Shown here: positions 28,523-40,374 of the stretch, one piece after another
Numbering within the stretch: position 1 is the stretch's first letter
Layout: each line of letters opens with the position of its first letter
Source of the DNA: Daucus carota subsp. sativus
Taxonomy: Eukaryota > Streptophyta > Magnoliopsida > Apiales > Apiaceae
Reading direction: 5' to 3'
Assembly: GCF_001625215.2 (NCBI RefSeq)
Contig: NC_030383.2
Coordinates: forward strand, 61,990,949 to 62,054,948
Length of the DNA: 64,000 bases
Notes under the pieces: model-generated
Told to the model about the DNA's origin: nothing
The model's database searches: none
Seen by the model: only the letters and a program-made list of their open reading frames with translations
Position numbers and translations under genes: made by a program

Positions 28523-29895
28523 TTACTCATTCACTATAGGAGTTGCGGTAGGATCCTGGTTGAGCTTAGCAGCTGAACTGATCGAAGCCGAAACGCCGCC
28601 GGGATAAGTCACCCTATCCGGATTGTTTTGCACCTCTGCTCCGCTAACCCCTTCTGCATCTTCCATTGTCGCCGCCTTGTCATCCTCCAGCATGTTCGAT
28701 GCGTCCTGCAAACAGACACAAAAAAGACATACAATCACGGGCAGACGCTGGCTAGCCTAATCCCGACTGAACTTTAAAAATTAACATATTTTTCTTATGA
28801 GTAATTGTGACTAAAAAGTAGAAAACATTCCCGACTAACATTCAAAAAAAATAAAAAAAATTTGATGATTTGTGAATTTTAATCTTCAAAAGTTACAATC
28901 TAACTTTAACCCTAAATAACTCCTGACATTTAACCGTTTACTTGAATATTTCGTCTACTTTGTAATTTTAATTTCCAAATAACGTAACAGACAGATAACT
29001 GATTTAATTAAATAATTTAGGTGCATACAGAAAATCCGTTAATATTAGTGTGAGTGGATTCAATCATACATTATCAAAATAGATTTGGGAATACTTTTTG
29101 ATGTACCTTAGCTGCTCTCAGACTCAAAATTTTAACATGGACTATTTCAGAATCTCAGCTCTATACTTGCATAATATGATACGAAATAATGTATGAATAT
29201 TGGGACCGTTTGGATTTGCTTAAAATAAAGGGATCTTTTTAAAAATACCCATCTGTAAAATTATTTTTTTAAAAATACTACCATCTTTTTCATTGTTTTT
29301 AAAAATACCTTTTCATAAAATTTTTTTTTCAAAAATACGATTTGCAACCTTTGCAACCTCATTTGCAACCTTGGGCGGCGCAGCCGTAAAAGTTGCAAAT
29401 GAGGTTGCAAAAGTTGCAAATAAAAATGGAAATGAGGTTGCAAAAGTTGCAAATGAGGTTGCAAAAGTTGCAAATAAAAATGGAAAGTTGCAACAGTTGC
29501 AACTGCAATTGCAACTAGTTCAACTGAAAACTGTAAGTTGCAAATGAGGTTGCAAAAGTTGCAACTGAGGTTGCAAATGAAGTTGCAAAAGTTGCAACTG
29601 CAGTTGCAACTTTTGCAACGAGGTTGCAAAAGTTGCAACTGAGGTTGCAACTGCAGTTGCAAAAGTTGCAACTGCAGTTGCAACTTTTGCAACTTCATTT
29701 GCAACTAAATGCAACTGAAAACTGTAAGTAACAACAGATGTATGGTGTGCCCCTGGCGGGGCCGTTAGATTACAATAGAATCAACTGAATGCAACCATAT
29801 GCAACTGAATACAACCATATGCAACCATATATGCAATTACAAATCCTGATTTCAAGTTCCAGTTTTCGAATGTCGTTTTCGACCTCATTTTCGGA

Positions 29896-29991
<96 letters not shown>

Positions 29992-30777
29992 TCCGAAAAT
30001 GAGGTCGAAAACGACATTCGAAAACTGGAACTTGAAATCAGGAATTCGGTTGCATATGAAGTTGCAAAAGAGGTTGCAACACGGCTGGCGCCGCCTGGAG
30101 TTGCAGATGAGGTTGCAAAAGTTGCAAACAGTATTTTTGAAAAAAAAATTTTATGAAAAGGTATTTTTAAAAAGAATTCTGGAAGGTAGTATTTTTGAAA
30201 ACAATAAAAGAAAAGGTAGGTAGTTTTGTAGATTTCCCTAAAATAAATAAGTAGAGTAAAAGTTGGAAGCAAGATAAGATTTATAAGTGATTAAAGTGTT
30301 TGGAAAATAAGTAGAAATCCTGAAACAAAAACTAACATTCCTAACTTTAACTTTTTATAAGTGCTTCTTGACTTATTACACACACGTTACGAATAAGTGC
30401 TCATAAATTATAATCCAGAAGCTGGACTTATAAGCCTTAAAACAAACACCCACAATATTTCTACTTACCATAAGAATGTCACCGAGTTTGGTCTTATCCT
30501 CGTCATCCTCGGTGCGGCTATTCATATCCGCAGCCAGCTGAGCCGCCGCAGCAACGCCTGCAATCTGAGTGAATCCGCTAGCCCGAATCTCCGCAGCCCG
30601 AATCGCGGCAGCATCACTCTGCTCGATCGGTTTATTCCCGGCTGTCAAGGCAGTGATCTCCAGAGCATCACCAATAGTAATCGGCTCAAACCCAGGAGCC
30701 TTCATGTTAACTGATGACTCTGTGGAAACATCATCACTTGACTCACCGAACCTCCTTTCCTGGATCTGGTTACTCAT
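28523..30777 (-). CDS. Seed-maturation LEA protein (SMP/D-34), gene B, two exons
   Basis: Exons 30777-30469 and 28705-28523 (phase 0) encode 163 residues. They match exons 2 and 3 of genes A and [17 protein letters not shown] and [15 protein letters not shown], then [13 protein letters not shown] and RVTYPGGV. The exon for the first SMP domain is absent; instead the first exon carries a new start, [20 protein letters not shown], just before the second domain. A TATA box lies at 30832-30839. The ATG at 30777 is the first in frame. The 1763-nt intron holds a MULE. Product and role as for gene A, but shorter. Confidence 0.85.
29342..29720. repeat. GTTGCA hexamer array
   Basis: GTTGCAAAAGTTGCAA and GTTGCAAATGAG units, in both orientations, fill most of this stretch, with local palindromes such as GTTGCAACTGCAGTTGCAAC. 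Further copies lie at 30060-30130. Subterminal repeats of this sort are typical binding sites for a cognate transposase, but that is inference. Confidence 0.9.
29844..30043. repeat. Perfect 200-bp palindrome around a TA microsatellite
   Basis: Arms at 29844-29900 and 29987-30043 are exact reverse complements over 57 bp, and the 86 bp between them are TA repeats, also self-complementary. A transcript would fold into a ~100-bp hairpin. Confidence 0.95.
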
Positions 30778-30820
30778 GGTGGTTGAGTATTTGTTGCTAT
30801 TTTGGTGCTTGAGGAACAAG

Positions 30821-30839
30821 ATGCATGCACTTATTTATA
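30821..30839 (-). promoter_or_regulatory. TATA box and RY motif of LEA gene B
   Basis: CTATAAATAA (minus) at 30831-30840 is followed by GCATGCAT at 30821-30828, an RY-type element used by ABI3/FUS3 in seed genes. The start codon is about 50 bp further on. Confidence 0.6.
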
Positions 30840-31329
30840 GCAAGGGGACAGTGTGCTTTAGAGTAACGAGGATCAGAAAGTACTGGAAATTTTAAGATAC
30901 TTCTCTGGTGTGTTCTAAAGATGCACTAAAACTTTTTGTTTTTCCGAAAAGTCAAATTGATCAATTATAATTGAAAAAATATAATTCTTTTTCTTCAAAA
31001 TCCACATTTCTTAAATATTACACCTACTAAATATTATAGCTAATTACTAATCCTTCCATTTCAAAATACATGCACATTCTAGAAAAAAATTATTTCAAAA
31101 TAATTATCCACTTCAATTTTTAATGTACATTTATCTTTTCAAAATCAGTTCTTCTTCTCATATTGTTAGTTTATATTTTCAAGAACAACCATATGCCACA
31201 TATTAATATGATTTACATTCATTCTCCGATTAAGTCTGTTTTCCGTTTTGATTTTTATCTGTACCACCTGATTAAACGAGGAAACGAAGCGGGGAGCATA
31301 TGCGAACAAGGTTAGTTAAGACAGCATAT

Positions 31330-31461
31330 GTGTTACGTGTAGTGATTTGCTACGTGCTGCAACCATGGAGGGGACACGTACATTGATTATGTTTACAGCA
31401 AATGCATTGATAACGTTTTCTAGTCTGATCGAAGGCTGCATAGCAGTATGGACACCACGTG
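31330..31461 (-). promoter_or_regulatory. ACGT-core cluster upstream of LEA gene B
   Basis: ACGTG cores at 31335, 31352 and 31457 and an ACGT at 31375 lie 550-680 bp before the start codon. These are candidate ABREs. Confidence 0.4.
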
Positions 31462-33893
31462 AATCAGTTTCAAGTTGGAAGAAGTTAAAAACTCATCTTT
31501 CCTATTCCCTATAAAAGTGAAGTACTCCGTCGGCTCATTCATTATACATGGTCGCTTACTCCGATGAAGTATTATATATTTGGGATGAAATGGCAGGGGT
31601 GAGAAAAAACTGAATAAAAATCGAAACTGAAACCAGTAAAACTGATCAAAAACTAAACCGATTCTAATGGATGTGGTTTCGGTTTTAAGTGAAAACGCAC
31701 TGAACCGATTATTAAAAAAAAGTATTTATTTATATAATTTTATAATAAATATACATAGACTAAATTAATATCTCATAATATACTATGAGTTATCAGCTAA
31801 TATATTTTAATTGTATATAGTAGAGTAATATAGTAATTAATAATGGAGCAGTGAGTATAAATCTCATAAATACATAAATAAATATCTATTTAATATCTAT
31901 TTATTTTTTAAAATAAATATTGATGACTTCAAATTTTCTTCAAGAAATTTTTTAAATTAATAATGAGAATTATATCTTTTATGACGCCTAAATCAGGAAT
32001 CGGGAGATCGAACCAGCATATGCGGCCGCATAACATAAATTATAAAATTTTATATATCTTATTCAAAATTAGGTAATACAATGAAAAATTAGGTGTGGTC
32101 AACTTATCGGCCGCCTAAAATAAATAAAAAAATTTATATATGTTATTCAAAATTAGATAATACATGATAAATTAGGTGCAAAATCGATAACTACAACTAC
32201 AAGTAATGATACCGTTCAGTTTGCTGCTAAAAGGATTTTCTTCATTCGAAGTGATGTTACCGTTAAGCGTGCTAAAGGAAGAACATCTTCTTCATTCGCG
32301 TATCCAGTTAAACGTATGATCTAGCTTCTTCTTTGCTTTGAACTCGAATCTTCTTGAAATCCTAGTAATGTACTCTTACTGGTTACCATCAGCCGGTTTA
32401 TATGGACTTAAAGCTCAGATGAAGCTACAATCAATTTCAAACTGAAAAATATTGGTCTGCATAATAAATCAGAATCAAATTAAAGTTAAAAATAAGTCAT
32501 AAACTAATATAAAATCGTAGTTAGTCTGATATAATTCTTTAGTTAATAAATTTTTTAAATTTTTTTGATAAAATTACTCATAAGACATTGATTATCCATA
32601 AATCATTTTTATTATTATATTTTTAATAATTCATAGGCCGAAAATTATCCAAACAGTCCTTTTAAACTCTCAGCTTATCATATAACTCACGTTAAATTAA
32701 GTAAAATTATATATCATAAATTCAGCCAAATAAGATCTTTTTTCAATCATATAAGATCGAACATTTAAACAGATCAGGGAAATAAGATCGAACATTTAGA
32801 CAGATCAGTGAATAAAGCCTTTTTCCGATCATCGAGCATTTAAACAGATGCTAATCGATTGTAGAAGAACGAGCATTTAAACGGCCAGGGACGCAGACGT
32901 GTTTCTGATTTTGCGAAGAAATAATAAATTTCGATCTCAAGTTACATATTCAACTCTTAACCGTAGTTTTGTTATCTTGTCCACATTAAGAGCTTCTTAG
33001 CAAAATAATAAATTCCAATCACAAGTTACATATCCAACTCTTAGATATAATTTTAGTCATTTAAGTTTTTGATCGAACTTCGAAATTTTTTAGTCATCAC
33101 TTCTTCGCTCTTCAACTTTCATCCTTTATACTGATTAATCATCTTCGCTCTTTCATACTCTCTTTGATTTATCAGTTTTATTAGTAAAATCAAGTTTTAA
33201 CCCTTTTTGGGTGAGTTTTTATTGAGTACCTTATCATTAAGATCGTGCCCATCTTTTTGGGATGTCTGTGTGTGTGTTTTGATGTTTTTGTGTCTTTTGT
33301 TATAGATTTCAGTAACGTTTCTAAGAAGGCATTACACGATATTTTGGGTGATCCACATGGCTTGTATTATATATGGCACGGTGGTGAATATCGTAATATG
33401 CACGGTGGTGAATATCGTAAAAGCTCATATTTTACAACATAAAGTTGAAACTGACATAGATTGGATTGCTCGAAATCTGAGTGTAATACTTTTTGGATTA
33501 AAGAATTTAAATAATCTATTTGTTAAGCGATCCGAAAACAAATTAGTTGTTTAGCTAGTTTTTATTTCTTAATCAAGTTATAATTGAAAGGTCGAGAATT
33601 TGTCCCGCCTGGATTTCAATTATTTATTAAATTCTTCGCTTTTCAAAAAAAAAAGTCATGCTTAAACCTGTTCTTGATTTTTAATTGAAAAGGTCTGTAT
33701 AATAAACCAGATTTAAAGTCAGAAAAGTTGTTAGCAAGCCGAAGGACTTTATAACTAGAGCTAAAAGAAAACAAAGCTTACTTGGAGTTTATTCGATACA
33801 CAACACAGGTACAGTGCCCTAAACATTTTAACACACAGCACATACTACATACAATACAAAGGTACACTGAAAAACTGACGCTGGAAACATATA
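31462..33893. other. Spacer between LEA genes B and C
   Basis: No gene is supported. It holds direct repeats: a ~75-bp block (TTATATAT.TTATTCAAAATTAG) at about 32040 and 32130; GATCGAACATTTAAACAGATC-like units four times at 32756-32880; and a 21-bp duplication GGTGGTGAATATCGTAA at 33380 and 33404. Confidence 0.5.
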
Positions 33894-35443
33894 TCATACA
33901 GCACGGTCCTGGTTAAGACTAGCTGCAACAGCCATGGAAGATGCAACACCACCAGGATAAGTAACCATCTCAGGATTGTTCCTCACCTCCGCCTCGATCA
34001 CTTCCTCCGCGTCTTCCCTCGTCACCGGCTTGTCGATTTCCAACCTATTCGATGAATCCTGCACGAAGCCGGACACATTAAATGAATATTCGATAAATTA
34101 ATAATCTCGCTAAATAATACATTAATACTCCATCTGTCCCTATGTTGTTTAACATGAAACATATTCGATAAATTAATAATCTCGCTAAATAGTACTCCGG
34201 CTGTCCCTATGTTGTTTAACATAAACATAAAACAAGAATTCGACAGTGCATTTTCCATCAGAATTTGACGGTCGAAAAAGACCACTTTTCTTGCAGTCAT
34301 TTAAGAAAAATTTTAAGAAAAACATATGAACCTGTATCTTATATTCATTTTGTCAAATAATGAAAAAAAACTGTAAATAAACGAGAGAGACTAAGCCCGA
34401 AAAGTATTGCTTACAGCGAGAACTTCACCGAGTTTGATTTTGTCGTCAACGCCCATAGTACGAGCATTAAGATTGGCAGCGGATTGAGCTGCGGCCGTGA
34501 CACCGCCAGCATGAGCGAAGCCGCTGGCTCTCACTTCAGCCTTCTGGATCGCGGCCGCATCACTCTGATCGACAGGTTTGTCTCCTGCAGTAAGAGTCGC
34601 GTTCTCTAAAGCCTCCCCGATAGTAATAGCATCATCGGCTAGTGCTCCCGCAGGGGATTTCATGTGTATTTTCCCTGGTTGAACGTATTGTCCTACCACC
34701 TACACAAACAATTAACCCGATCAATTAAGGACGGAATCAGGGAAGGCTAATTCAAATAGTCGATAAATAATCATTATATTTGATTTTAGTTCTAGTTTTC
34801 ACGATCATATGTTCAAAATGATTAATTTGTACTTCTTTCGTCCCGCTCATTTATATGTATATATTTTCCATTATTTAACATGTATTTTAAGACTTTTATA
34901 ACGTATGGTTCTATATATAATTTCTCCATGAATAAAAATTTAACTAGAAAAATAAATTTAACTTTTTATGAAACTATATATAAAAATCTTAAAATGCATG
35001 TTGAGGAAACAATTCAACGATATAGAGAGAGGATAAATAAAAAAATTTAAAAAATATTTTAGTTCCGGCCTGATTCCATCACCGAGTGCGTAAACAAATA
35101 TTTCACATTTGTACTGCGGATTGCTTACCTCTCCTCCAACTGCCTCAGTGATAATTCGTTTCCCCGCGACTTCATCTTGAGAAACCATGACACCGTGATC
35201 TTTGGCCTCGTCGCGGCCAACGACACCGCGCTGTAGGTTGACAGCAGCGGCCGACTGCATGACGGCCGCTGCACCGCCCTTGAGCGTCTTACCAAGCACC
35301 CTATTCTCTTCCGCCTGCATGGTACAGGCATCTTTGGGTGCTATGGGCTGGGAACTCAACTCACTCGAAACATCAAAAACGTCGCCGTATCTAACAGGAG
35401 TAGGCTGTTCTTGTTGTGGTCTCTCGGGTTGTTGCTGGCTCAT
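33894..35443 (-). CDS. Seed-maturation LEA protein (SMP/D-34), gene C, intact
   Basis: Exons 35443-35129, 34699-34415 and 34058-33894, both introns phase 0, encode 254 residues with three SMP domains, one per exon: RYGDVFDVSSELSSQPIAPK, then DAITIGEALENATLTAG with QSDAAAIQKAEVRASG, then KPVTREDAEEVIEAEVRNNP and VTYPGGV. This is the full family length and architecture. The start at 35443 (MSQQQPERP) matches gene A; an in-frame ATG seven codons upstream is possible. The rich ABRE/RY promoter fits abscisic-acid and seed control. Confidence 0.95.
34087..34215. repeat. Tandem duplication in intron 2 of LEA gene C
   Basis: ATTCGATAAATTAATAATCT and the following CTGTCCCTATGTTGTTTAAC occur twice about 70 bp apart. 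The CTCC..CTGTCCC part resembles a Stowaway end. Confidence 0.75.
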
Positions 35444-35521
35444 TTTTGTGTTTTTTGGTAACATAAAATTATAATTTCGGATAATAAATGTAAATGTATG
35501 AAATGATAAGTGTGAAGAGAC

Positions 35522-35645
35522 TGCATGATGTGTTTACGTGTTCGAGATGTGTTGCACTCAGGGGTTTGACACGTGTATGATACGTGCACACGTGGCAGTA
35601 AATTTGTTTGACACGTGTACTTAACAAGCATGCAGGCAACGTGGC
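35522..35645 (-). promoter_or_regulatory. ABRE and RY cluster of LEA gene C
   Basis: Six ACGTG cores (35536, 35571, 35582, 35590, 35613, 35639), three of them perfect CACGTG palindromes, and two RY-type sites (TGCATG at 35522, CATGCA at 35629) lie 80-200 bp upstream of the start codon. In known seed genes this combination is bound by ABI5-type bZIPs and ABI3. Confidence 0.75.
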
Positions 35646-38200
35646 ACGACAGCTTCAGGACTGTACGAGAACTATCCTAAAATTGGTCGAATAATTTGTA
35701 ACTGTAGTAATTCTAGAGTAATTACACTTCGATTAAAATTTAAACTTCTTTAAAAAATTACCATCATGCTGCAAAATTATTTGGAAACTATCCATGGAGA
35801 TGAAACTTTTACCACGTGTCAATTTTGTTTTCAATTAAATTAGATTTAATATAATTAGACGAAAGCAACAAAAAAAAAAATCTATGCAACATATATTGCT
35901 ATTGCTATTAGAAGCAATGATCTTATCTCTTCAGCTACAAAACAATAATTTAATTTGAATTTGTACAGTACCCATGAGCACATGTTAGGCGCGGAATTTT
36001 ATATATTTGAGAGATTTTGATTGGTGGGAGATTTTGATTGGTGTGATGGTTTGAGAGATTTTGATTGGTGTGAAGGTTATATATGCAGGGGGTCCATCAT
36101 TATTAAGATATGAGAGCCGATAAAAATGAGTTAACCTAAAAAATTCCGCACTTAGTGTCTGCCCACAGGCACACACTAAAAAAACCGATTTAATTTTATT
36201 ATATTATGCATGTTTTTTAACGTAAAAATAGGGATAAATGAAAATTTTGAACTCAGGTCTATAAGGTGTTTAAGGTGCATACAGAATGTATCAAGTCTCC
36301 TTTAGAAACAACCATATAAGATCCCAGACAGTGAAGTAGCATGCATGCTTTTGTTCAAGTTGTCTAAAGGAGGCTCATGATCTTGACTTAAAAATATACC
36401 CATTATCAATCTCCAGTTGCATTAAAGAACTAAAGATGGTAAAGGCACATGAGAATCGAAAGATGAAACAGATTGATCAGAAAAGGGTAAGAGATTCAAA
36501 GGATGAAACTGATGGATCATAAACTTGTGATAAGAAATCCCGCCACTGCATCAGAATATATACATATCAGACGGAAAATATAATGTCAGTAGCACACAAC
36601 TGCGTGAATTCACTGCACAATTGTCGACAGAATTAAGTGGATAGATAACTCTTATCAAGGGCGGCGTACCTCCAAAAAGGGCAATCTATGCGAGGGATAA
36701 ACACCACAAAGGGTCATCCTATTTCCTATTGAAGATATCCTCGATGAAAATCTGGCATCTAAATTTAACTACAACACTTGAATCCACCTGATCTATAGGT
36801 AAGTATTGTTGAAGATCCTGTTATACAAGTCTAAGGGCTTCCATGTGCCCAATATTTATGTAGATATAAACAAAAGAATACACAGGCTCCACATCCATGT
36901 GTGCTACCCACTCATAATGGATATTAATTAAGCAACTGTCGCCAACATGGAAAGAATATATTCAATATATGCATCCATGTATACGAGAGATTAAAACTCA
37001 CCGGAATGCACCATAGATGAGAATTAACCTTGAGTACTCGCCCAACAGCTGGCTTGAGATATACATGATGCAGTACAATCTGGGTAGCTGCAAAGAATGC
37101 TTAATAATATATAAGTCAAAAACAGAACATGGTAAGTTCTAGTAATACAAGTTGATACTATTAACTAACCCTGCAACACTTCAAAAGGAGATCTGATCAA
37201 GGATAATGTCATTGAATATATGGAACCAAAGTCTAAGCGACTCGTTGAATCAATGACAATCATATCAAAAATGAAACCATAAGACAAGAGCCGTCACAAG
37301 AATAAGGCTGGGTGTTATCATTTTACTATTTTTCAGCACATGTACATTTGTACTAATGCTAGCCCTATATAATTGCCTGTATAAAAATTAAGACCAATAA
37401 AAAGATTGCCTCGAATATACAATAATGGAAAATCTGCATATGACTTAAAGACTTCTAAAAGTAGAAAACCATTACAAGCAAACGTAAACTGCTTTAGCCC
37501 AGAAAGGGAGCACAACTTGAGTACGAATATTCTTGGCCAAACAGAATATATAAACACAATATTCCAACTTACAAACCAAATAAGAGGAGGTACTTTCTTA
37601 GAAATTTCCTTCTTAACAATGTAACCCTATGATTACTGATTCATGTCCCTATATGGTTCACATAAGAAGTCACTTCTTCTGAGTTTAATTTCTAGTATGT
37701 GAAAATAATACAGGCTCTCTGACCATATTTAATATAATCACATCAATTCTATAATAGATGAATTTTCCAGATACACTTTAAAGAGGTCAAAAAACACACT
37801 TCTCGAAGGTCAAAATGCGAATCTTTTTAGTGGAGAAGTGAGAGCATGATACCAACAGGCAACAGGGTGCCTATTCTATTAGAAATTCACAGTGTAAAAC
37901 TTTGCACTTATAAATCTAAATCTAGTCAAGGGCCAAAAGAACATCTTCCACCGCTTTCGTAAGCACAACAAGATTTTAAAGGAAAGACTACATTTTGACA
38001 CGTTATGTCGAAATTATCAGAACAATTACAATGATCATTCATTTACAAGAAGACAATTCAACTCAACAATGCTTTATATCAGAAGGAAAAGTTCACGTAT
38101 CACCAAGAATCATCAGAAAAAATCTAATGCACCAGATCAAAACTCCAGTTTGTGTATTTTTACAAATTTAACAAGCCTAACAATATATCAAAAGCTTCTA
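35646..38200. other. Spacer with a possible orphan exon
   Basis: Mostly AT-rich with no long frame. At 35985-36170 two inverted GCGGAATTTT ends surround three copies of a GAGATTTTGATTGGTG unit, followed by a TGCCCACAGGCACACACTAA hairpin tail, so a small element is likely. An exon-like stretch is listed separately. Confidence 0.4.
37002..37087 (-). other. Exon-like segment of unknown gene
   Basis: On the minus strand, TTTGCAG precedes and GTGAGT follows an 86-nt stretch that is open in one frame (TQIVLHHVYLKPAVGRVLKV then NSHLWCIP). No partner exon was found, so it may be part of a non-coding or poorly conserved transcript. Confidence 0.25.
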
Positions 38201-38217
38201 TTAAAATCCCCTGTTCA

Positions 38218-39600
38218 TAAACCTAGTACCTAACCAACTAATGAAAACATTGTGAAAGGTCCTCAACTTTCAATAAATCGTATAAATAAATGAATCTACT
38301 CCGTTCGGACAGCGAAGTAAGTAGTGATCATTTAAGGACGTATAATAAACCTAAACAAACTATATCCTGCATTCCCGCTCATAAGTATTGACCCTGGCTC
38401 TGAAAATACAATAGCGATAATAAAACATATGCGCAATCATGCATATATATAGAAAGACATTATAGCAATCAGCTAAGCATGATTTCTTCTACGTTATGGT
38501 TATTCACACAGCAAAACTATCCAAGGGCAATAACTCAACCTCGACTAATAAATTAACTTAACAAAAACATCAAAACAACGGAATTAAAAAATGAAGACAG
38601 CAAAGCACCAATATAAAAAGACATTATAGCAATTAGCAAAGCATGGTATCTTTTTACTTAACTGTTATTTAGGCAAAATATCCATCAAAGGGCAATAACT
38701 CAACCTCAACTAATAACAATATAACAGGACTAAAATATAAAAAACTTCCACTGAAAATACGTGATCATAAAACTACTACCTAACCAACTGATGAAACATG
38801 GCAAAAGATCCTCAACTTTCAAGAAATCGTCCAATTAAGAAATCCAAACTGTTGGGACAGGGAAATAAGTCTTAACCATTTTAAGAGAATAAACCTAAAC
38901 AATATATAACCTACTCATAATAAAAACGTTGGCTTCGACAATGCAGTAATGATAATAAGACATAGGACCAATCAAGCAAAAATACTGAAAGACATTATAG
39001 CAATTAGCAAGCATGATTCTTCTACTTAATCATTATTTAGGCAACATATCCATCCACAATAACTCAATCTCTACTTATAAATATAACTAAACAAAATCAT
39101 CCAAACAACAAAATTTAAAAAAAAAAAAATGTAATAGCAAAGCACATATATAGAAAGACATCATAGCAATTGGCAAAGCATGATTGCTTCTACTCTGTCA
39201 TAATTGGCAACATATCCACATCCATCCGAGGGCAATAACTCAAACTAGACTACAAAATTAACAAAACATAAAAATCGAAACAACATATTAACAGAAGGCA
39301 ATAGCAAAGCACATATATTGGAAGACATTATAGCAATCAGCAAAGCATGATTTCTTCTACTTGATCGTTATTTAGGCAACACATCCATCCGAGGGCAATA
39401 AATCAACCTCAACTACTAACAATATAACTAAATAAAAATATCGCAAATTCGAACACCATAATTAAAAAAAGGTAGTAACAATTAGCAAAGTCTGATTCCT
39501 TCAACTTAATCATTATTCAGGCAAAATATCCATCCGAGGGCAGTAACTCAACCTCGACCACTAAATTTAACTAAACAAAAACATCGAAACAACATAATCC
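38218..39600. repeat. Tandem array downstream of the HSP20-like gene
   Basis: The anchor GACATTATAGCAAT..GCAAAGCATGAT recurs at 38456, 38620, 38991, 39157, 39324 and (worn) 39474, mostly 150-167 bp apart. Each unit also holds GGGCAATAACTCAACCT. One interval is longer (371 bp) because it repeats a second block, CCTAACCAACTAATGAAA...TCCTCAACTTTCAA, seen at 38230 and 38776. Confidence 0.85.
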
Positions 39601-39619
39601 AAAAAAGGTAATGCAATTA

Positions 39620-40114
39620 TTACTGTACAAGCACAAGCCTCCCATCCCCATCCCCCCACATCTCTTCCCGATCATCGCCCTCCATCCCATCCAATTCCTC
39701 CTCGCCTTTCGGCACAATCACAACCAACTCCCCACCACTATAAACCGCAGTAGCCATCTCCGGCTTCGTGCCCGCGGGCAACCGAAACCTCCACACATCA
39801 AACCCCACCTCATCAAACCCAATTTCACACAAATTAACATAATTACTCCCTCTCACAACAATCTTCGTAACCCCCGGAAAAATCTCCACCGTCTGCGCCC
39901 TCACATCCTGCCCGAAATCATCATCAGTCACGACAATAAACCGCAGACAATCCGAGGTTTCGTGGACCGAAACCTCGGCGTCCGAGTGGAACGGGAGTTC
40001 CAGCACTTTCTCGAAGATGTGGGGGAGTCTACGGAGCTTCTTGGTTGACAAATTCGATGGGATGCTGTAACGCAATGAAATGTTGCGTTTCTTGGGTAAT
40101 GGGTGGATTTTCAT
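39620..40114 (-). CDS. HSP20-like (alpha-crystallin domain) protein
   Basis: A single exon encodes 164 residues. The C-terminal half has the fold signature of an alpha-crystallin domain: VEIFPGVTKIVVRGSN, then VWRFRLPAGTKPEMATAVYS and GGELVVIVPKGEEE. The N-terminus is basic (MKIHPLPKKRN). It differs from classical cytosolic HSP20s, which have longer A-x-x-x-n-GVL motifs, and resembles the plant 'HSP20-like chaperone superfamily' group. The acidic tail (EEELDGMEGDDREEMWGDGD) is notable. A chaperone role is inferred. Confidence 0.8.
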   Translation of the reverse strand: MKIHPLPKKRNISLRYSIPSNLSTKKLRRLPHIFEKVLELPFHSDAEVSVHETSDCLRFIVVTDDDFGQDVRAQTVEIFPGVTKIVVRGSNYVNLCEIGFDEVGFDVWRFRLPAGTKPEMATAVYSGGELVVIVPKGEEELDGMEGDDREEMWGDGDGRLVLVQ

Positions 40115-40374
40115 CTTTCGAGATTTGGGGGAAATCAGGAAATGGCCTGATTGGGTGCAAACTCAAAAGGGTTTTCGTATATGCGGATTTGAATATGTGG
40201 GTATTGAATATATATGTAAATGATTGGGTGTGTGAAGAGATTCTTGGCTTGAGAGAGATTCAAGAGGTTGTAGATTTTTGCAGATGGTTTGTTTATACAG
40301 GGGAAGAGAAGATTGATATAGAAGATCCTTTTTGCTAATCTTTTGTACTTTTATACGAATTTAATAGATTTCCA

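Larger units (their letters stand above)
29230..30238. mobile_element. Mutator-like element (MULE) in the intron of LEA gene B
   Basis: Terminal sequences GGGATCTTTTTAAAAATACC and inverted GGGAAATCTACAAAACTACC are flanked by a perfect 9-bp duplication TAAAATAAA (29221-29229 and 30239-30247), as expected for Mutator. The inner arms share TACCTTTTCATAAAATTTTT. The body holds a dense array of GTTGCA/TGCAAC hexamers and a central palindrome. No transposase. Confidence 0.85.

Noticed and set aside
29261-29714. Frames rich in Leu-Gln or Val-Ala-Lys repeats
   Set aside because: They are translations of the GTTGCA array in the MULE, not genes.
29342-29720. CRISPR-like array
   Set aside because: The repeats are short, overlapping and in both orientations with no spacers; the host is a plant.
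29781-30272. Frames with long Ile-Tyr runs
   Set aside because: They are translations of the TA microsatellite and palindrome.
39611-40048. Plus-strand frame opposite the HSP20-like gene
   Set aside because: Shadow of the minus-strand gene, which has a clear alpha-crystallin pattern.
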